A DNA stretch of 6,352 nt from Lachnoclostridium phytofermentans (GTDB lineage: Bacteria > Bacillota > Clostridia > Lachnospirales > Lachnospiraceae): the NCBI GenBank assembly GCA_003526525.1, contig DPVV01000058.1:1-6352 (forward strand), written 5' to 3'. The translations under genes and the position numbers were made by a program. A model generated the notes under the pieces. That model did not search any database and was not told the origin of the DNA. It saw only the letters and a program-made list of their open reading frames with translations. This document shows positions 1 through 4,530 of the stretch, piece after piece; the first letter of the stretch is position 1; the number at the start of each line of letters is the position of its first letter.

Positions 1-1896
1 CACGAAGAGGAAGAGGGAATCTTTGACTTTGAGGGATGCCGTAATTTGAGGCTATTTGTTAATTTGTGCAAGAAAGTCGGAATCTCCGTATTCCTAAGAC
101 TCGGTCCTTGGGTACATGGAGAGGTTAGAAACGGAGGATTTCCGGACTGGTTACAGAAGAAAGAAACAGAAGGCATAAAACTTCGCAGCAATGATGATAA
201 CTATCTAAACTACGTTAGACGATACTGGGAGCAGGTCTATAATCAGGTGAAGGGAATGTTCTATAAGGATGGTGGGCCGATCATCGGTATACAGATCGAA
301 AATGAATACGGTCATGTGGGTGGTCTGCAGGGAGAAGCCGGAGAAGCGCATATGAGAGCCTTGACTGCTTTAGCCAAGGAGATCGGATTTCAGGCTCCTT
401 TGTACACCGCTACAGGCTGGGGTGGCGCTTGCATCGGTGATTTGCTGCCTGTGATGGGAGGTTACCCGGAAGCGCCTTGGGATCAGCGGACCTGCGAACT
501 GGAAGCAAACCCGAACTATGTGTTCAGTCATATACGGAATGATACGTTAATAGCCAGTGAACATCACGTGGAAGGAGCGGTTACCTTTGATGAAGCAAAA
601 TTTCCGTTCCTGACTGCAGAGCTTGGTGGTGGCTTACAGGTGACTGCTCATAGAAGACCGGTAGCAAGCGGCAAGGATATAGGGGCTATGTCGCTTACCA
701 AGCTTGGCAGCGGTGTTGCGCTGCTTGGTTATTATATGTATCATGGCGGTAGTAATCCAAAAGGAAAGCTGTCTACCCTACAAGAAAGTAAGGATACAGG
801 ATATCTCAATGATTTGCCGGAGATCAATTATGATTTCAATGCACCAATCAGACAGTATGGCGCTCTATCGGACAGCTACCTTGAAATCAAGCTGCTGGCT
901 TACTTTTTATCGGAATTTGGGGACGATATGGCAACGCTTGGAGCGGAAATCACACCGGAGCATGTAAAACCGGAGGATTTGCATACCCTGCGGATTTCCT
1001 GCAGGCATGATGCAGAGCACGGCTATGTATTCTTCAATAACTATCAGAGAAGAAGAAAAATGGATTCACATAAAAATGTGTGTCTGACAGGATTACGTGA
1101 TGACGGCAATGTAATATTCCCACCTTTTCACATAGAGGACGGTGTCTATGGATTTTTCCCGTACCGAATGAGATTAGGGGAGGCTGTACTGGCCTCTGCG
1201 CTAGCGACACCGCTTTGTAGCCTGAATACAAATGCAGGAAAGACCTACGTGTTTTATGGGGATTATGATCCGCAATTTGTTTCGGAAGATGAAAAAACCG
1301 CAGACATTCTGCATTTGTCAAGAGAGAATGCCTTAAATTCCTGGAAGGTGAGCCTGGATCAGGATTATCTGATTCTGAATGATAATTATGTGTGGGAAGA
1401 GGCCGGTGACCTTAAGGTAACCGGTTCCGGTCATACAATACTGAAATGCTATCCGAAGCTGACCATGGAAATCCCAGGTTTTATCGCATGTGGTAAAGAG
1501 GGTCGATTTACAGTATATGAACGGCACATGAAGGGGAAGACGGCATATGCAGAGGCTGTATTGATGTTCGAGGATGAAAAAAAGTCAGTATACGAAATTT
1601 CCATTATCTATGCTGAAGAAGCAAATCGCCTGGAAGGACGGGATACAATACTCTGGATGTCCTATGCCGGTGAAAAAATGGAGATTTATGCAGACAATCA
1701 GAAGATAAATGATCATTTTTATACAGGGCAGGAGGTGCCAATCAGCCTTGGTTATTTTGGATTTCCAGACAAATTAAAGATTGTGATTGATGCTCTTTAT
1801 AAAACAGACGCCATTTTTATTGAAAAGTGGCCACAATTTCATGAAGGGCGTGCCTGTTCCTTAAAAGAAATAAGAGTTGTAGAAGAATATCGTTAA
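1..1896 (+). CDS. Glycoside hydrolase family 35 beta-galactosidase, 5'-truncated
   Basis: Retaining beta-galactosidase of family GH35, removing terminal beta-galactose from oligo- or polysaccharides. The reading frame is open from base 1, so the N-terminus lies outside the window; 631 residues remain. The first residues (HEEEEGIFDFEG) match the conserved W-N-x-H-E-P-x-x-G-x-F-D-F-x-G segment near the start of the TIM barrel, so probably only some tens of residues are missing. The GH35 signature GGPIIGIQIENEYG gives the acid/base Glu at residue 102 of this fragment (bases 304-306). TAELGGG gives the likely nucleophile Glu at residue 207 (bases 619-621). The C-terminal half is beta-rich and probably forms the accessory jelly-roll domains. 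Secretion cannot be judged without the N-terminus. It ends in TAA followed by a palindrome, not a classical terminator. The family assignment is firm; substrate linkage is unknown. Confidence 0.93.
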   Translation, partial: HEEEEGIFDFEGCRNLRLFVNLCKKVGISVFLRLGPWVHGEVRNGGFPDWLQKKETEGIKLRSNDDNYLNYVRRYWEQVYNQVKGMFYKDGGPIIGIQIENEYGHVGGLQGEAGEAHMRALTALAKEIGFQAPLYTATGWGGACIGDLLPVMGGYPEAPWDQRTCELEANPNYVFSHIRNDTLIASEHHVEGAVTFDEAKFPFLTAELGGGLQVTAHRRPVASGKDIGAMSLTKLGSGVALLGYYMYHGGSNPKGKLSTLQESKDTGYLNDLPEINYDFNAPIRQYGALSDSYLEIKLLAYFLSEFGDDMATLGAEITPEHVKPEDLHTLRISCRHDAEHGYVFFNNYQRRRKMDSHKNVCLTGLRDDGNVIFPPFHIEDGVYGFFPYRMRLGEAVLASALATPLCSLNTNAGKTYVFYGDYDPQFVSEDEKTADILHLSRENALNSWKVSLDQDYLILNDNYVWEEAGDLKVTGSGHTILKCYPKLTMEIPGFIACGKEGRFTVYERHMKGKTAYAEAVLMFEDEKKSVYEISIIYAEEANRLEGRDTILWMSYAGEKMEIYADNQKINDHFYTGQEVPISLGYFGFPDKLKIVIDALYKTDAIFIEKWPQFHEGRACSLKEIRVVEEYR

Positions 1897-1919
1897 TAGA
1901 AGCTGACTTATTATTATTC

Positions 1920-1961
1920 TTGATTTATAGGAAATTGCAATAACAATTTCCTATAAATCAA
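1920..1961. repeat. Perfect 18-bp palindrome with 6-nt loop
   Basis: Bases 1920-1937 are perfectly complementary to 1944-1961, leaving loop CAATAA. The arm is TTGATTTATAGGAAATTG. It lies 23 bases after the stop codon of the GH35 gene, so it could slow or end transcription. However, neither side carries the run of T expected of an intrinsic terminator: the + strand continues AAACTCTCC and the other strand continues GAATAATAA. A dispersed palindromic repeat, or a hairpin end of a small mobile element, fits as well. Confidence 0.8.
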
Positions 1962-2095
1962 AAACTCTCCAAGGGATGCGCACTCACCCTACGGGATTTA
2001 GTAAGGCGAAGTATCTTCGCCTCCAAGTTTGAGACTTGATAAGCCTAGAGAGGGTGAAGCCACTTTGTTCTATGCTGGGGAGTCTTCTGTTATTG
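1962..2095 (+). ncRNA. Structured RNA-like island; possible IS200/IS605 right-end (omega-RNA-like) remnant or 5' leader
   Basis: Several helices can be drawn by eye. CTCTC (1965-1969) pairs with GAGAG (2048-2052), extended by AGG (1972-1974) with CCT (2044-2046), closing a multi-branch region. Inside are a 7-bp hairpin GGCGAAG-TAT-CTTCGCC (2005-2021) and a 5-bp hairpin CAAGT-TTGAG-ACTTG (2024-2038). TCACCCT (1984-1990) is exactly complementary to AGGGTGA (2051-2057), a possible pseudoknot or alternative pairing. The GAAGCC (2056-2061) followed by GGGGAGT (2077-2083) recalls the 3' end of TnpB guide-RNA scaffolds, which overlap IS200/IS605 right ends; that comparison is from memory. No TnpB coding remnant precedes it. 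A cis-regulatory leader for the hydrolase gene is the main alternative. It matches no riboswitch class I recognise. Confidence 0.4.
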
Positions 2096-2120
2096 TCCCT
2101 AAAATACAAAATTATGAGAA

Positions 2121-2126
2121 AGAGGG
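2121..2126 (+). promoter_or_regulatory. Ribosome binding site that sets the hydrolase start
   Basis: AGAGGG lies 8 bases before the ATG at 2135. Two earlier in-frame ATGs (2036 and 2114) have no Shine-Dalgarno sequence, and the residues they would add do not look like family sequence. This site therefore fixes the start at 2135. Confidence 0.7.
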
Positions 2127-2134
2127 TAAGAATC

Positions 2135-3316
2135 ATGCTAAATAATGTTGACGCTTTAAATATTAAAAGAGCAATACGCTCTGCCATTGAGAAAAATCAA
2201 ATTCCAGGTGCCAATTTGCTTATTTTTAAGGAAGGAAAGGAAATATTCTACCATGAGGACGGTTTGGCGTCCAGAGAGGAAGAGCTTCCAATTAAAAGAG
2301 ATACTATCTTTCGATTATTTTCTATGACCAAGCCTGTTACGGCAGTCGCTGCCATGATATTGGTGGAAAGAGGTGAGATAGACCTGTATGAACCTGTAGG
2401 AAAATATCTGGAGGGTTTTCAAGATCAGGTGGTAGATGATAACGGTACTCTTGTTCCGGTATACAGGGAAATGCGGATAAAAGACTTGTTAAATATGACT
2501 TCTGGTCTTCTTTACGGAGGGGATGGTAAAGCCGGCAAGGCAACAGAAGAGGTTTTTAAAGAAGTAAATGAGAAGCTTTTGACGGAAAATGCATTAAGCA
2601 CCGTTGAAATAGCAAATAAGCTTGGAAAGTGTCCCCTCGCTTTCCATCCTGGAGCATTCTGGGCATATGGCACCAGTGCGGATGTTCTTGCTGCCGTAAT
2701 CGAAGTAGTAAGCAATATAAAGTACAGCGAATTCCTAAAAAAAGAAATCTTTGAACCTTTAAGAATGAAGGATACGGCCTTTTATGTACCGGCAGAAAAG
2801 AAAGGGCGACTAGCCAATACCTATGGGGTAGATGGCAAGGGAGGTTTTAGTCTCTATACCGGTAATCATCTTGGAATTATACAAAACATGGAGAGAGAGC
2901 CGTCTTATGAAGCAGGCGGTGCAGGTTTAGTTTCTACCATAGATGATTATGCAAAGTTTTCTTTGATGCTTATGAACGGCGGAAGTTTGGATGGAGTTTC
3001 TATTTTGCATCCCAGAACAGTAACTTATATGACAACAAAGACTTTAAATGAAGAACAATATAAAGGGCTCGTGCCCTGGACTGAATTGGAAGGACACAGC
3101 TATGGTAGCCTGATGAGGGTTATGGCAGATGCCACAAAAGCTGGAACCATAGGAAGTCCATTGGAATATGGCTGGGATGGCTGGCTTGGTTGCTATTTTG
3201 CTAATTGCCCTGCGGATAAGTTGAATTTCCTTTTTATGACACAAAGAACGGATGCAGGAACTATGGAAATTACCAGAAAATTGCGAAATATTATAATCAG
3301 CAGCTGTGGTGAGTAA
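2135..3316 (+). CDS. Serine beta-lactamase-fold hydrolase (COG1680, family VIII esterase-like)
   Basis: 393-residue member of the beta-lactamase/penicillin-binding-protein-like superfamily (Pfam Beta-lactamase, PF00144). The S-x-x-K motif is SMTK, with nucleophile Ser63 and Lys66. The second motif is WAYGTSADVLAAVIE with Tyr178, closer to the W-x-Y-S-x-x-x-D-V-L-G pattern of family VIII carboxylesterases than to the Y-x-N of true class C beta-lactamases. AGGAGLVSTIDDYAKF and the GWDGW segment (residues 346-350) near the C-terminus are also typical of this esterase group. There is no signal peptide or membrane helix, so it is probably cytoplasmic, which argues against an antibiotic resistance role. 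Likely action is on small esters, amides or D-amino-acid peptides; the substrate cannot be predicted. Start chosen at 2135 on the ribosome binding site. It is followed 61 bases later by an intrinsic terminator, so it seems to be the last gene of its transcript. Confidence 0.88.
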   Translation: MLNNVDALNIKRAIRSAIEKNQIPGANLLIFKEGKEIFYHEDGLASREEELPIKRDTIFRLFSMTKPVTAVAAMILVERGEIDLYEPVGKYLEGFQDQVVDDNGTLVPVYREMRIKDLLNMTSGLLYGGDGKAGKATEEVFKEVNEKLLTENALSTVEIANKLGKCPLAFHPGAFWAYGTSADVLAAVIEVVSNIKYSEFLKKEIFEPLRMKDTAFYVPAEKKGRLANTYGVDGKGGFSLYTGNHLGIIQNMEREPSYEAGGAGLVSTIDDYAKFSLMLMNGGSLDGVSILHPRTVTYMTTKTLNEEQYKGLVPWTELEGHSYGSLMRVMADATKAGTIGSPLEYGWDGWLGCYFANCPADKLNFLFMTQRTDAGTMEITRKLRNIIISSCGE

Positions 3317-3377
3317 AGGATGGATTAGTGGGAAAGTCGTTTTGTCGCAAACTCAATTGTTATGCAATATTTATAAG

Positions 3378-3416
3378 AAACCTATCAACTGTCAGATATT
3401 CAGTTGGTAGGTTTTT
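3378..3416 (+). terminator. Rho-independent terminator of the hydrolase gene
   Basis: Stem 3378-3391 pairs with 3401-3414 (14 bp, including one G-U pair) around a 9-base loop. The arms are AAACCTATCAACTG and CAGTTGGTAGGTTT, and the 3' arm runs into TTTTTATTG, giving the T-tract needed for termination on the + strand. The A residues on the other side mean it may also work in reverse, less strongly. It lies 61 bases after the hydrolase stop codon. Confidence 0.9.
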
Positions 3417-3478
3417 ATTGCCTCGAATTGAGAAGAATATTGATAATGTTATTTAAATGCTAAATATGACAGAACTTG

Positions 3479-3525
3479 GGTTCACTAAATCATAAGTAGC
3501 ATTGATACTTCATGAACCATTTTTT
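3479..3525 (+). terminator. Weak terminator-like hairpin
   Basis: GGTTCA (3479-3484) pairs with TGAACC (3513-3518). Inside it AAGTA (3494-3498) pairs with TACTT (3506-3510). The 3' arm is followed by ATTTTTT. The helix is interrupted and AT-rich, and no gene ends just before it, so it may be a back-up terminator or the edge of an older mobile element. Confidence 0.35.
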
Positions 3526-3626
3526 AAGCATCTGTCAACAGATAAGAGTAGTAATTCTTAATAATGTGGTGTAAAATGGAAATGTACGCAAAACAGATAG
3601 GAGATATACGTTAGCCATCTAAGATG

Positions 3627-3655
3627 TTGACAAATGTGTCCAAGGGCGTTTAAAT
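3627..3655 (+). promoter_or_regulatory. Candidate sigma-70-type promoter before tnpA stub
   Basis: A perfect -35 TTGACA (3627-3632) is followed after 17 bases by TTAAAT (3650-3655), a 4-of-6 match to the -10 consensus. It sits about 33 bases before the tnpA stub, where an IS607 left-end promoter would be expected. If still active it would transcribe the fossil and could read into the LtaS-like gene, since no good terminator is seen between them. Confidence 0.45.
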
Positions 3656-3688
3656 ATACTTAAGAAGCTGACAAAACATAGGAAGCAC

Positions 3689-3802
3689 ATAACAAATTAT
3701 AAATCTAAAGATTTTACCGAATTACTCAATGTATCAGTCAAGGAACTTCAAAGATGGGATAGAGAGGGGATTCTTGTAGCAAAAAGAACCCCTACGGATA
3801 TA
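3689..3802 (+). pseudogene. tnpA: IS607 TnpA serine recombinase, N-terminal helix-turn-helix stub
   Basis: The frame at 3689 reads ITNYKSKDFTELLNVSVK then ELQRWDREGILVAKRTPTD, the hallmark MerR-like helix-turn-helix that opens IS607 TnpA proteins. An intact protein runs about 190-210 residues and continues after RTPT-N/D with RRYYT and a Ser-containing resolvase domain (Y-A-R-V-S). Here homology stops at RTPTD and the next bases are the tnpB leader, so more than 450 bases are missing. The expected ATG is ATA (3689-3691), with AGGAAG just upstream, suggesting a point mutation that also silenced the start. The frame stays open through the tnpB start, in another frame, to a TAA at 3875-3877. Family recognition is strong; function is lost. 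Confidence 0.82.
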
Positions 3803-3809
3803 GAGGAGG

Positions 3810-4357
3810 ATGAAGAGATTCCAAAGAGCATACAAAGTGGAATTAAAGCCAACGAACCAGCAGATACAGAAGATTAATCAATCTTTAGGTGTTTGCAGAT
3901 GGCTTTATAACGCTTATCTTGCTAAGAACCAATCACTTTATCAAGATTTTAAAGAGGGTAAGTTGGATAAGAAAAAAGCCTTTATGTCGGCCAATGACTT
4001 TGATAAGTACATAAATAATGATGTAAGACTTAAAGAGTAAAGAAATTAGAAAAGAAGTTAAAACGTGAACAAGTAAGGCTTTCAAGGAAATATGATTGCC
4101 TTAAAAACCAAAATAAAATAAGAAAAGGAGAGACCACTAGACAGAATATTCGTAAGCAAATAGTCAAAGTACAAAGACTTCATCAAAGATTAAGATGGTA
4201 TCCATCTTCTAAGCTTTGCTCATGTTGTGGAAATGTCAAAAAAGACTTAAAACTTTCTGACAGAATTTATGTTTGTAAAGAGTGTGGTTTAGTAATTGAT
4301 AGGGATTTACAAGCTAGTATTAATCTTAGAGAAGCAAAAACTTACAAGATAGCATAA
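3810..4357 (+). pseudogene. tnpB: TnpB RNA-guided nuclease remnant (IS607-associated), two internal deletions
   Basis: The first 76 codons (3810-4040) start MKRFQRAYKVELKPTNQQIQ and include GVCRWLYNAYLAKNQ, the standard TnpB N-terminus. At 4037 the homology shifts frame into [20 protein letters not shown] and [23 protein letters not shown], the basic helical region between RuvC-I and RuvC-II. It then jumps at about 4195 to [12 protein letters not shown] and YVCKECG, the four-Cys zinc finger (Cys codons 4217, 4226, 4274, 4283). [10 protein letters not shown] follows, with the RuvC-III Asp near 4304, ending in REAKTYKIA and TAA. The RuvC-I Asp (usually in a G-I-D-x-G motif) and RuvC-II Glu blocks are absent, so nuclease activity is lost. 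About 180 of roughly 380-430 residues remain. GAGGAGG (3803-3809) abuts the ATG directly, too close for normal initiation, another sign that the 5' region was rearranged. Confidence 0.88.
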
Positions 4358-4480
4358 TCACGTTACTGTAAGTATGTACCCAAGGCTATTTGGGGAATTT
4401 ACGCCCTCGGAGTGTTATAGCAAATGAGAGTAGTGTATTATAACAAACACCAAATCAGACACGTTGAACAGGGAATAATC
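4358..4480 (+). other. IS607 right-end remnant: decayed tnpB tail / guide-RNA scaffold region
   Basis: After the TAA the same frame reads SRYCKYVPKAIWG, and a shifted frame from 4395 reads EFTPSECYS. This resembles the V-x-x-x-I-x-E-F-T-P-V-E tail common in this TnpB group, so the tail has at least one stop and one frameshift. A short hairpin CCCAA-GGCTAT-TTGGG lies at 4379-4394. In intact elements this zone overlaps the omega (guide) RNA scaffold. GACACGTT (4459-4466) is a 7-of-8 inverted match to AATGTGTC at the left side (3633-3640), a possible remnant of recombinase-binding ends. Confidence 0.45.
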
Positions 4481-4530
4481 TCGATATGGGTAGATTTGTC
4501 CATATTTTGAGTGGCAGATTCTTCTTTGAT

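Larger units (their letters stand above)
3317..3688. other. Non-coding gap between hydrolase gene and IS607 remnant
   Basis: About 370 bases with no credible gene. It holds the strong terminator at 3378-3416, a weaker hairpin with T-tract at 3479-3525, and a promoter-like sequence at 3627-3655 in front of the tnpA stub. Around 3570-3610 there is a good Shine-Dalgarno-like AGGAGA (3599-3604) with no start codon at the right distance. This could be the fossil leader of another lost gene or insertion sequence, but I see no protein remnant to support that. Confidence 0.6.
3620..4480 (+). mobile_element. Decayed IS607-family insertion sequence, internally deleted
   Basis: The order tnpA (serine recombinase with MerR-like N-terminus) then tnpB (RuvC-fold nuclease), on one strand, is the IS607 layout. 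Only about 860 bases remain against roughly 1.7-2 kb for a complete element. Three blocks are gone: the catalytic part of tnpA, and two internal parts of tnpB. Boundaries are approximate because IS607 makes no target duplication and has no long terminal inverted repeats. The left limit is placed just before the promoter-like sequence at 3627, and the right limit where tnpB-tail-like sequence fades. It cannot move itself, and its TnpB can no longer cut. Confidence 0.75.

Noticed and set aside
1034..1527. Two minus-strand open frames inside the GH35 gene
   Set aside because: They lie opposite a strongly conserved coding region, show no recognisable motifs and have no ribosome binding sites; they are antisense shadows.
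1920..1961. Calling the 18-bp palindrome a rho-independent terminator
   Set aside because: No T-tract follows the stem in either direction, so it is listed as a palindromic repeat.
2036..2134. Earlier start for the hydrolase at 2036 or 2114, adding up to 33 residues
   Set aside because: Neither ATG has a ribosome binding site, the extra residues do not resemble the family, and the stretch overlaps the structured island. AGAGGG before 2135 fits much better.
3599..3625. A short gene after the strong AGGAGA at 3599-3604
   Set aside because: No ATG, GTG or TTG lies at a workable distance, and the following bases carry stops and no known motif.
3810..4040. A stand-alone 76-residue protein at the tnpB start
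   Set aside because: It is plainly the TnpB N-terminus, with homology continuing after a frame change at about 4037. The ATG is jammed against its Shine-Dalgarno, so a separate functional small gene is not supported.
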